Positions 1-9,113 of a stretch of 64,000 bases of DNA are shown here, one piece after another. How positions within the stretch are numbered: position 1 is the first letter of the stretch; each line of letters begins with the position of its first letter. The stretch covers positions 1,383,353 through 1,447,352 of the forward strand of contig FJOG01000008.1 of assembly GCA_900073065.1 (NCBI GenBank), written 5' to 3'. Under the pieces are notes generated by a model. That model was not told the DNA's origin and ran no database searches. It saw nothing but the letters and a program-made list of their open reading frames with translations. The translations under genes were made by a program, and so were the position numbers. This DNA comes from Phialocephala subalpina (lineage: Eukaryota; Ascomycota; Leotiomycetes; Helotiales; Mollisiaceae).

Positions 1-512
1 CCTCGTACTGGAGGGTCTGTAGCGGTCTCCAAAGCTGACCAGGGCGACGGGTCAACAGTTCCGAATACGCTGAATCGAAGAGAAGATGGACGCTGCAAGC
101 AAATGGAGATTTTGATGGAGCAAAAAGGGCCATTTCCTTCGCAGTGATGTTACTCTGCAGAGTTTTTCTCTGAATCGGCAAACAGGGCTGAAAAGGCTAC
201 GATGCGACAAGTGTTATGTCGGTCCCGAAATGGACGCGTTGAAGCAATTCCCATCTTAGAAAGCTGATCGCCGGGTCGCAAGCCGCATGGCGCGCTGAGC
301 CCCCAATCTCGCATTGAACATCGAGATAGGTAGATATTGCCTTGCTTTCGTTCCATCGTTTCAGTTTAGTGTTGTTATTATTTCTAATTGCCATTAAAAG
401 GCCTCCTTCGAGCGATGCAGTGACTGGTTTGTTCGCTGAATCTGACAGCGGCAGGAAGGTTGTGGGACCTTGTCACCCCAAGTGCGGCGCAGTTCTCTCT
501 GATATTAAAGAA
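1..512. other. Window edge, no supported gene
   Basis: Only short open frames on both strands without recognisable domains or convincing splice sites. It lies just upstream of the cysteine-rich membrane-protein gene and may hold its promoter. Nothing else is supported. Confidence 0.4.
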
Positions 513-1698
513 ATGATCATCCCTTCATCGCAAATCGTGTTTGGATTTTTGGCCTCTCATCATTTACTGTTCGATATGTATTCCTCAAGAATTCTTTGGA
601 CTGGCATTGCCTCATCTTCCTGCTGCGTTCTGTCGCTGCATTTACATGCTACTGGTTAGATGGTACGGAGGCTGCATCTGGGTACATAGCATGCAATTCT
701 ACAGCTTCTTCGGGATCTGCGTGCTGTGGTTCGAATGATGCGTGTACGACTTTCAGTTGGTGTCTGGGAGCTTCTGGAATGCCATACAGAGAAGGATGTA
801 CAGATTCCACGTGGGCTTCCTCTGCATGCTAAAATTCATATTGCCAAAGCAAGTGTATCCTAAATGGAGAAAGGGGACGTGGTCTAACATACCAATCTAG
901 GTGTCAAGGACGACTATCAGTTTCTCATGAATTGTAACGGACGGACCTACACTGCCGGCGAAACCCTTCTGTTCTGCTGCTCGGGCACCAATTCCAGAAG
1001 GAATTGTTGCAGTCTCAACTTCTCACTACCATACACTGCTGCCAATGGTCTCACTGGTCACGCTTTTATTCCAGGCAGTGAGGATGCTGCTGTTACGACC
1101 ACACTCACCGCGAGGTCCACCAGCACGGGAAGCTCAACTGCTAGTCCGACATCGAGCTCTATAGGAGCAGCAAGTCAGAGTGCGAATTCAAGCACTACGG
1201 CCAGTATCAGTTCCAGCACTGGAATCTCGACTGGAGCGATTGCTGGAGCATCTGTTGGATGTGCTATTGGAGGACTTTTGCTGGGTGCTGCACTCTCATT
1301 CTTGATGTTGAGACGTGAGCCCCCCAAGCCATTCGACATCTTAATGCTAACTATCGAATAAGCAGACACTCATCAGTACAGATATCCGAATTAGCTATAA
1401 ACGATGGCACATATTATGAACCTCCCAAAAATGCATATCCAGGCCCATCTGCTGGTTCTCCCATGAGTCCTGAGCAGAACTACACCCCCGCTATGAACCA
1501 GTACACAACGCAAACAGTGCAACAAACTTCTTCGGCTATTCCAAACTATGAGCTTGATGGGAACCAACACCGAGGTATGCTGTTGAGCATTAGGTGATCC
1601 TGTGATGCGAATTTCTGATAGTTCTGTGCTAATATTATGGGTTGATAGAGGTTGAAGATAGCAGTTGGACGATGGAACCGGATCTAAGTTGCAACTGA
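513..1698 (+). pseudogene. Cysteine-rich single-pass membrane protein, interrupted by one stop
   Basis: Proposed exons are 513-536, 590-854, 901-1314, 1377-1574 and 1649-1698; their lengths close to 317 codons. The first exon and its 53-nt intron are tentative. The reading gives a hydrophobic leader, a cysteine-rich ectodomain (motifs SACCGSNDAC and CCSGTNSRRNCC), a Ser/Thr-rich stalk likely to be O-glycosylated, and a transmembrane helix near GLLLGAALSFLML followed by Arg residues. A cytosolic tail rich in Pro, Tyr and Gln ends the protein. This architecture is common in fungal surface proteins; the ligand is unknown. The intron at 1315-1376 has a CTAAC-like branch site. In exon 2 an in-frame TAA at 830-832 separates two halves whose frame and cysteine pattern continue without other damage. 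It is therefore either a recent pseudogene or carries a base error. Confidence 0.6.
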
Positions 1699-2183
1699 AC
1701 CGGTGTTCTCATTTGATGGTGTTCGGAAGGGTTTGAAATGCAGAGTTTTGTGTCACCTGGGAGGCACCCGCCAAAAGGTCGGTTATGATGGAATGACAGC
1801 GTCGAACTGGTATAGACAATGAGTTAGAGAACTGATATGTCTTTGAGCTTCTTGTCAACATCCATTGGCGCGAAAGAGGTCAGATAAGAAGAAAGACGGC
1901 ACCAAGGCAGCTCTGGTTTTCCAATGCGACGTCTTCAAGCTTGGGACGGAAATAACTATTGATGTAGACATTCCGTTCACAATATTGCTTGATTTCTCCG
2001 AAGCTATGAAACAACAACCCAAACAGAAGGCACTGTAGATTGAAATTAAGTTAAAAACGTGAATAGAACGTGATGTTGTGCTTTGTGTCCGAACTTCTGA
2101 GCTCTTTAAAGCCACACCAAAATCGCGTAACCTGTCGCGTCTCCCCACCGCAAACATTGCATTCCACGCGACCATGCTCCGCC
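1699..2183. other. Intergenic, promoter of the DUF3716 gene
   Basis: No coding signal is convincing. An in-frame ATG exists at 2073, but the ATG at 2184 fits the start of the acidic N-terminus better, so the 5' leader probably lies here. Confidence 0.4.
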
Positions 2184-3477
2184 ATGCCTCCCACTCTAGA
2201 AGACGACCACTTCTCCGCGACCCTATACAACAGCTTCACTGAAAACACTCCCGCCGCCTACTCTCCCAATCTCTCCAATGAACCATGGTACGAGCCCGCA
2301 CCCGATGCACCAACCCCTCAATCGGCCACCCGAGCGATTCCACCAGGACCCAAAGCGACGCCCCAGAACATAGAGACTCTGCGACGACTCCCAGAACTCA
2401 GATCAATACCATGGAAGGCAGGGAAGCAAATTGGACCTGAGAAGTCTACTAAGAGCGATAGGCCGCAGACAAGAGGGGCGTATATGCTTGTTACACGGGG
2501 CGAGATCAGGGATCCTCCTTGCACGAATTGTGAGCATGGTTCTGGACGGTTCTCTGTTTGCGTGTCCCTCAATGAGTATTATCAGGGAGCTTGCGCGACT
2601 TGCGTGCTTGCTACGAGGGGCACTACGTGCACATTGAGGCAGGATATTGAAGGTATGCTTTGTTACTTGGGGAGGAAAACATGCACTGACTTCAACAGAG
2701 GGATTTCCACCACAGCCGGCTACACCGCAGCAGGTGCCGATACAACAACGGTTAGAAGACGATGATGGATACCAGCAAACCTCCTCCTTGAAGCGAAAGC
2801 GCTCGCCGACCAGAGCCTACGTAGCAGCATATTCACAAGACAAGAGAGGGGCCGAAGAGCAGCACCAACCCCAATCGCAAACCACGAATACGAACAACTA
2901 CCCATCCTATAGTCCTATCCAACCTTCGAACACTTACTCTGCGGCGCCTCAAACCACGATGTACAGCCCACCAGCTCCTTCTACAAGTCCCGAAAGCCTC
3001 CTTTTGAACGACAAATCCGCTTTATTGAACTACGTATACCAAAAACAATACCCACCCAACGGCAAAAAGCGTCATCAAATCATCCACCAAGCCGAGCGAG
3101 AATCTCGCGAGTCCTCACAAGTACACATCGGTCCACCTTCCAAACGTCCCCGAACAGCCGACCTCGACAGAGGCGAACCCTCAAGTTCAATGTCGCCCAG
3201 TATACAGCTCACGCAAGCTTCTCCGGTGAGCTATCAATCTGCGGGTAATGGGGCGGTGAGGTATGGAGGCGTTGGAGAGGGTAGAGGGGAAAGAGATATT
3301 GAAATGGGGTTGATTGATAGGCTGCCGAAGAAGAAGCAGAGGGAGATATTTGGGATCATTGGGACGATTCAGAGTGGGATTCGGATGGTGAGGCAGCAGA
3401 CGGATACGTTGCAGAAGCAGTTAGATTTGTTGCAGGGGGCGTTGGGGATTGATTTGGATGATGAGGATGTGAGCTGA
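2184..3477 (+). CDS. DUF3716-domain protein, probably nuclear
   Basis: There are two exons, 2184-2652 and 2699-3477, with a 46-nt intron (GTATGC...AACAG); the product is 415 residues. Residues about 105-157 contain the pattern CTNCEHGSGRFSVCVS, then YYQGACATC and a final Cys near GTTCTL. This is the Cys-rich DUF3716 signature, which looks like a small zinc-binding module. Function is not established for the family. After the intron the protein becomes Gln/Pro/Ser-rich and low in complexity, with basic KRKR and KRPR stretches suggesting nuclear import. It ends in a predicted coiled coil (LIDRLPKKKQREIF onward, heptad-like to QKQLDLLQGALG) and an acidic tail. The coiled coil suggests dimerisation. 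A transcription or chromatin role is inference only. An in-frame ATG at 2073 would add 37 residues. Confidence 0.75.
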
Positions 3478-3814
3478 GGTGGAAATGGGATAGAAGGAGA
3501 TACGCAAACCTGAATGGTGGTGGTGGAAGGAGAGAAGGAAGGCCGTGACGATGAACGATATACCCCACGCAAAAAGGAGTTTGACGGTTCATTTCGGGAT
3601 TTCTGACATTCCGATTTCTGGGACAGGAAAGATCAGGGTTTGAATCTCTGGGGTTGTCCTCCGTACTGCAAAGTTGGAATCGATGTATGTAAGAGTTCGG
3701 GCCACAGCTCGTGGCACACTTAAGCGAAATTACCCCCCCACCATAATTTCCCACCCTCTCTTTTTAAACCTCAATTGCAACACAACCACTAATCCAAACC
3801 TCTTCAAATTTAAA

Positions 3815-5179
3815 ATGGAGACTCCCATTCAATCATCCTCTCCTCCACATGAATCGGGCCAAAATTGGAAAACCCCAAAACGAGCTAGAGTCCGACAAGC
3901 GCGAAGCGATGGAAAATCATGGGGTTAGNNNNNNNNNNNNNNNNNNNNNNNNNNNNNNNNNNNNNNNNNNNNNNNNNNNNNNNNNNNNNNNNNNNNNNNN
4001 NNNNNNNNNNNNNNNNNNNNNNNNNNNNNNNNNNNNNNNNNNNNNNNNNNNNNNNNNNNNNNNNNNNNNNNNNNNNNNNNNNNNNNNNNNNNNNNNNNNN
4101 NNNNNNNNNNNNNNNNNNNNNNNNNNNNNNNNNNNNNNNNNNNNNNNNNNNNNNNNNNNNNNNNNNNNNNNNNNNNNNNNNNNNNNNNNNNNNNNNNNNN
4201 NNNNNNNNNNNNNNNNNNNNNNNNNNNNNNNNNNNNNNNNNNNNNNNNNNNNNNNNNNNNNNNNNNNNNNNNNNNNNNNNNNNNNNNNNNNNNNNNNNNN
4301 NNNNNNNNNNNNNNNNNNNNNNNNNNNNNNNNNNNNNNNNNNNNNNNNNNNNNNNNNNNNNNNNNNNNNNNNNNNNNNNNNNNNNNNNNNNNNNNNNNNN
4401 NNNNNNNNNNNNNNNNNNNNNNNNNNNNNNNNNNNNNNNNNNNNNNNNNNNNNNNNNNNNNNNNNNNNNNNNNNNNNNNNNNNNNNNNNNNNNNNNNNNN
4501 NNNNNNNNNNNNNNNNNNNNNNNNNNNNNNNNNNNNNNNNNNNNNNNNNNNNNNNNNNNNNNNNNNNNNNNNNNNNNNNNNNNNNNNNNNNNNNNNNNNN
4601 NNNNNNNNNNNNNNNNNNNNNNNNNNNNNNNNNNNNNNNNNNNNNNNNNNNNNNNNNNNNNNNNNNNNNNNNNNNNNNNNNNNNNNNNNNNNNNNNNNNN
4701 NNNNNNNNNNNNNNNNNNNNNNNNNNNNNNNNNNNNNNNNNNNNNNNNNNNNNNNNNNNNNNNNNNNNNNNNNNNNNNNNNNNNNNNNNNNNNNNNNNNN
4801 NNNNNNNNNNNNNNNNNNNNNNNNNNNNNNNNNNNNNNNNNNNNNNNNNGATCAACTGGGTACCGAGTATATCTTCCAAGAAGATGGTGCAAAGGTTCAT
4901 AAGGGGGCTGCTAGACTAGCCAAGCTCCAGCACAACATTCGAGGGTTCAATTGGCCGCCTTCTTCGCCTGATTTGAACGTCATTAAGAAGGTTTGGAGAT
5001 GGATGAAAGACGAATTGAAGAAACTGCCATTTGTACCGACTTCTAAAGAAGCATTGTGTAGGGAGATTCAGAAGCTTTGAGACCAGGTAGATCCACGTGA
5101 TTATCGTCACTATACTGAGAGATTGACTTGCAAGATTGAAGATGTAATTGCAGTAAAAGGACTGGCTACTATTCATTAA
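3815..5179 (+). pseudogene. Tc1/mariner transposase pseudogene, split by assembly gap
   Basis: The N-terminal piece starts at ATG 3815, runs through KTPKRARVRQARSDGKSWG and hits TAG at 3926-3928, in the region where the DNA-binding helix should continue. The C-terminal piece (about 4865-5179, same frame) contains QEDGAKVHKG and NWPPSSPDLNVIKKVW. These match the second catalytic Asp region and the SPDLNPIE motif of DD34E transposases. The final catalytic Glu is replaced by Lys. An in-frame TGA at 5078-5080 adds a third lesion. The protein would have cut and rejoined DNA at the inverted repeats; this copy cannot. Confidence 0.8.
3929..4849. other. Assembly gap (921 N)
   Basis: Every base is N. 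The gap lies entirely inside the transposon, probably because other copies in the genome collapse or confuse the assembly. Long open frames across it are artefacts of untranslatable sequence. Confidence 0.99.
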
Positions 5180-5300
5180 TACATAATTCAAATTTGAAGG
5201 AAATCTATTAATAATTGGACGAATAGTGATTTTTGGAAAATGAGGTCTCATTTTGATGTTCTCGCTTAGGTGTGCCACGAGCTGTGGCCAGAACTCTTAC

Positions 5301-6425
5301 GATTAGAATGGTGCACATACTCATACCGGGCGACATATACCAGGTCCTTCAACCTTGGCCTCGGGAAAAGATCAGCCCGTGGCATCAGTCGCCAATTGAT
5401 ATCTGTCAGCGAATGCTGATGTGCAACGTCAAGGCTCTGACTCTGTGCTTGTATTGTGGATTGGATTGTCACATGGTACAGTATTTCATCTTTTCTTGTT
5501 TCTTCTTTCCTTTGCCGCCTTTCACCGAGAGTTCTCCATTATCAAAAATTCAGTTCAGGACTGAAACTTTTCTTGGAGTTGGTATTTTGGTCGTGTGCTG
5601 GGGGGCTCGAGACTCAATCGGATCTCTACCTTCGTACAACAAAACCGCCCAATCGCGAAACGTGGCGAACCCGCCCCTGCATATCCTCTTCCATCCATCC
5701 TTCCATCCAGAACACCATCAATTCTCCCCTCCCATACGCCAGCCTCGTCTATAACACACACCAACATCTCACAGCCGCTTCAAACCGAAGGGTCAAATCA
5801 GCAATCCATTCGACCATTCGAGCAGCTCGGAGAAACTGAAGCTTATGCATCGCCATAGGGCTGCATCCGCCCCGCTGCAGCTGTCGTTTCCTCGTACCTC
5901 GCCGCATGGAACCGCGAGCGGCCGCACTTCCAATTATCAAATCAGCTCATCAGCACGGAGGAATTCGCAATTGGAAATGCAAGGTCAAGGGGTACTAAAC
6001 GAAAAGTTTTCTCGGTGAACGAATCAGGGGGTGCGAGGCTGAGATATACTGGGATGTGCACAAGCCTATCCGGGGCTGAGGTGAGAAGCTGAGCTTGGTG
6101 TGGTTGGTTGGCCCCCACGAACGGCGTCAAGTGTACGGCACGGTTCTAGAAAGATGGACGGGAAGAGAGGAGCGACGTGAGATTGTACTTGTCTCCGGGG
6201 CGGAGGCGGAGGATCTTTTGGGATTGAGGTGGGGTGAGGTCGGTCCGAGGATGTTGGTTATCTTGAGCTGATGGAGGGGTGAAGGTGGTGGGTCGTGAGA
6301 GGGAGGTATAAGTCGTACAATCCCTCGTGCATCGTTCCTTTGTCCTATTGTTCCTCTTACTTCTTCCTTCTTGTATTCAATTTTGATTGTACTTGCTTTA
6401 TAATATCAATTGGAGTATTGTAATC
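5301..6425. other. Intergenic, promoter of secreted-protein gene
   Basis: It contains short overlapping frames without domain signal and a CCAT/TCCATCC-rich stretch near 5690-5720. The last 100 bases before 6426 are pyrimidine-rich (cttacttcttccttcttg), as often seen upstream of fungal starts. No gene is supported. Confidence 0.5.
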
Positions 6426-7604
6426 ATGTATTTTCAAACCTACCTGAACACCGCTGCCACTGCAGCCTTGTCCTGGTCACAGCTTTTCTGGGGCAATGGC
6501 GGCTATCATCCTCACCACCCTCATCATGAAGTGGATTACTATGCGAGGAACCTGAAGACTATTCAGTCGATATACAATCTTACCGTCTTCCCTAGTACGT
6601 CCTCCCACTTCCTTCCTCCTTCCCCTCTTACCCCTCTTCCTCTCTCCTCCCCTCCCTTTCCTCCTTCCTCAAATCCCTAACGCGAAACAGACAACCTCCC
6701 AATAATCACCAACGGCTCCTCCGCTGTCCCACCCAACCTCTTCTCCGCCAATGCAACCGGCCGCGTCTCTCCCTTGGGAAACTTCACCTCCTTCGAAGAT
6801 TCAATCGAGTATTTCTTCGCCCTAGCCCTCGTTCCCCAACCGCCTGCCTTTTCCGTCTTCAGCAAAGCCGAAATCGTTTCATTCAGCTCCGGATGTCCTG
6901 AAGTAGCAGCCAGCGTGGTGTACCTTGAGACGAGGGTTTGGACAGGAAATGCCTCCGACCCAGGCCCGTACCTATCGACCCTCAAGCAGATCGCGTTCTG
7001 GAGATTCGACAAGAATGGCGCGGTGCAGGATTACGATGCATGGGTACCGAACCTAAACGATTGGAATTTTTTGGCAGAAGGGAAACTCGATTTCACGAAC
7101 CCGGCCGTCCAAGCTGGCCAGATCTCACAAAAACTCTGTCCCGCCATCCAACAACTTTGTATTGGTTCAAATCAGCAATACACTGAGTAAGTCTTCCCTC
7201 TCACACTCTGGATGAATAAATCGAGCTGACGGAGATACAGTGTGAACCAATGCATCTCCACCCTCACCCAAAAGCCATTCGGTACCTTTGACGAAGCTTG
7301 GGGGGATAACGTTGTTTGTAGGAGTGTGCATGTTATTCTTGCGCAGGTGAATCCTAATACGCATTGTAAGTTGACTTTCCATACTTGGAAGCGGAGACAC
7401 AAGGGTCTCCGCTTCCAAGACGGCTTTGGGGGAAGGGCTTTGGGTCGTGCTAACGAGATGACAGGTCCGCATGTCGGTCCGACGGGAGGAGGCAAGTGTG
7501 TGGATGAGTCGTATAATGAGGGGTATTTTAATGATGCGGAATTGTTTGGACGGCCGTTGGGAGATGTTTTTAAATGTGATGCGAAGGGTGGGAGGGGTTG
7601 GTGA
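6426..7604 (+). CDS. Secreted fungal protein of unknown function
   Basis: Four exons, 6426-6594, 6691-7186, 7241-7365 and 7465-7604, join in frame to 309 residues. The N-terminus (MYFQTYLNTAATAALSWSQLF) is weakly hydrophobic and may serve as a signal peptide. The body holds several N-glycosylation sequons (INLT-like, NGS, NATG, NFTS, NASD) and paired cysteines (CISTL, VVCRS, HCPHVGPTGGGKCVD), all typical of an extracellular fold. Conserved-looking blocks are SPLGNFTSFEDSIEYFFALA and QIAFWRFDKNGAVQDYDAW, the latter reminiscent of NTF2-like folds. I recognise it as a widespread but uncharacterised fungal type and assign no activity. Intron 3 (7366-7464) is the longest and carries a perfect hairpin. 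Confidence 0.8.
7384..7419. repeat. Perfect 15-bp inverted repeat in an intron
   Basis: The arms CTTGGAAGCGGAGAC (7384-7398) and GTCTCCGCTTCCAAG (7405-7419) are exact reverse complements around a 6-nt spacer, inside intron 3 of the secreted-protein gene. In the pre-mRNA this would fold into a strong stem about 18 nt after the donor site and 45 nt before the acceptor. Confidence 0.9.
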
Positions 7605-8876
7605 AGGAGATGTTAGAGGTTTATGAGGGGTGGTGCGTGGTTGGGACGACAGCGCGAAATGTGGAGGCGTAAAAGTGTGGTTGAGGTGTTGGTATGGCGA
7701 AGCGACTATTACATCTAGACGGATGGGAGGTGGGAAGGCATAAAACGGGACGGTGTTTGGCGTGAGGTTGATTGTTTCTGGAGTCTGTTCGATTCGTTGT
7801 GTCAATCTATTCAGTTAAGGATTCGTCGAGTCGCTTATTACTGGTTTGTGTCGAGTAGCGTTCATCGTTCCCATTCCCATTCCGTCTCCTGTGTTCTGCG
7901 CCAGTTAGCTGCTTTTATGTTCCTTATCGATGTTGTGTCTCTCCTGCAACTTGGTCTGCAGTGTCACCATCTTCCCAGTATATGTCTTTCATCAGCCAGG
8001 TAGAGCGAAATCTTTTGCACCGGGTCAAGAGGGTTGCGAAAAGTTAGAAATGGCCGAAGGAGATCAAGTCGTCGGGACGATGTCGGTACCACTAGTCGCA
8101 GTCGCCGAGTACAAACTTACAAAGTACTTTATTAGGATGGCTTGAATTGTTTGTGGTAGAGAAAACGTTTAGTGCATGATTGAAGCAAGGCAGGCTGATT
8201 TCCTTGCAGTGTGGTTGTGGTTGGAGATGACGTGAGTGGCGAGCGGTTGAGATGCAATGCAGTATGCGTGAGGAGCCGATGTGACGAATGGAGGTGAAAA
8301 CAGTGATGAAACAAACCATGGAAGAAATCTTTTAATGGGCGATGACGATGGTGTTCGAAAAATCCATTAGCATATTCCTGATGTCACGTGCTGTCATAGT
8401 CACTCTTCATCGTATATGTTTCGCTCTGCGCACCACTAACCCACGACTACCAACAACGCAACATGCTCAAGTCAACGATGTCTCTCGCCCGCGTTTCAGC
8501 CCACTTACCTGAAGAATTAGGAAGGAGCTTCACGGCAACATGGAACAGGACAACAGTGATGTAGTAGAAGCTTATCATTGGTAAAGACCAAGACGCGCTG
8601 GAAGTGAAGTAGTAAGGCGCTACATACGCAGCGCTATGATCTCAACAGATGTAATCCCAACCAGCAACGCTCAAGTGCTGATCAATCCAATATCCCAAAA
8701 CGCCAGGGTGTATCAATCCCGTATGTACAATCCGATCCAACCTCAACCTCTACGACGACCCATCCATCTATCACCTGTTACCAGCGATGTCGAATAATGT
8801 GGCGTAGTCCGTCTCAATTTGCCTTCGTGCAATCGTCTTTCATCGGTCCATCATCGATCCAATCATCATAATCCCA
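7605..8876. other. Intergenic region, nothing recognised
   Basis: It holds 3' sequences of the plus-strand gene and of the convergent small minus-strand gene. Short frames exist on both strands, but none has domain character, splice support or length above chance. Confidence 0.4.
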
Positions 8877-9113
8877 CTACCTCGAGTCGTTGCTGTCCAC
8901 ACTCGAGATGCTCCCCTGATCACCGTTGAGGGTGCCGTGAGCATTGGAACTCCTTCTTCGTGCTGCTAGTCGTGTGGCGGCGTCCATTTGCTTCTTGGTG
9001 TGGTTGAACATTTCTCGTGCGTAGTGTTCTTGTGTGAATGCCGCTTCCAAGTCGTAGCGTTGAGACGAGGACGAAAGCCTATTTGGAGGATATGACTGTG
9101 TTGATGAAGACAT
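8877..9113 (-). CDS. Small 78-residue hydrophilic protein
   Basis: A single exon runs from ATG 9113 to TAG at 8877. The product is rich in Ser, Gln and Arg, with a helical centre (YDLEAAFTQEHYAREMFNHT then KKQMDAATRLAARRR) and a Ser/Asp-rich tail ending SVDSNDSR. It has no signal peptide or membrane segment. The amphipathic, charged centre and clean ATG context (GAAGACATG on the complementary reading) make it look like a real conserved short fungal protein, but I cannot name it. The frame stays open upstream to 9257 without a better ATG. Confidence 0.6.
   Translation of the reverse strand: MSSSTQSYPPNRLSSSSQRYDLEAAFTQEHYAREMFNHTKKQMDAATRLAARRRSSNAHGTLNGDQGSISSVDSNDSR

Larger units (their letters stand above)
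3689..5300 (+). mobile_element. Degenerate Tc1/mariner-type DNA transposon
   Basis: The terminal inverted repeats are 39 bp at 3689-3727 and 5262-5300, with only two mismatches (positions 3699/5290 and 3720/5269). The core is GGCCACAGCTCGTGGCACAC. Inside lie an N-terminal helix-turn-helix-like fragment and a C-terminal DDE fragment of a transposase, both in the plus orientation. The middle is hidden by the run of N. The element is about 1.6 kb if the gap size is true, right for a single-gene Tc1/mariner element. No clean TA target duplication flanks the repeats: the left flank reads TAT, the right GATTA. The copy is dead (see the transposase entry), but the well-preserved ends could still be recognised by a related transposase. 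Confidence 0.85.

Noticed and set aside
810..849. Possible 40-nt intron (GTGGGC...CAAAG) that would remove the TAA in the surface-protein gene
   Set aside because: It is shorter than the other introns here (46 nt or more) and would delete conserved-looking residues of the cysteine-rich domain.
3849..4919. Open frames of over 300 codons on both strands
   Set aside because: They consist of N and exist only because untranslatable codons do not end a frame.
5272..5858. Overlapping plus-strand frames after the transposon
   Set aside because: They start inside the inverted repeat or at non-ATG codons and show only low-complexity sequence.
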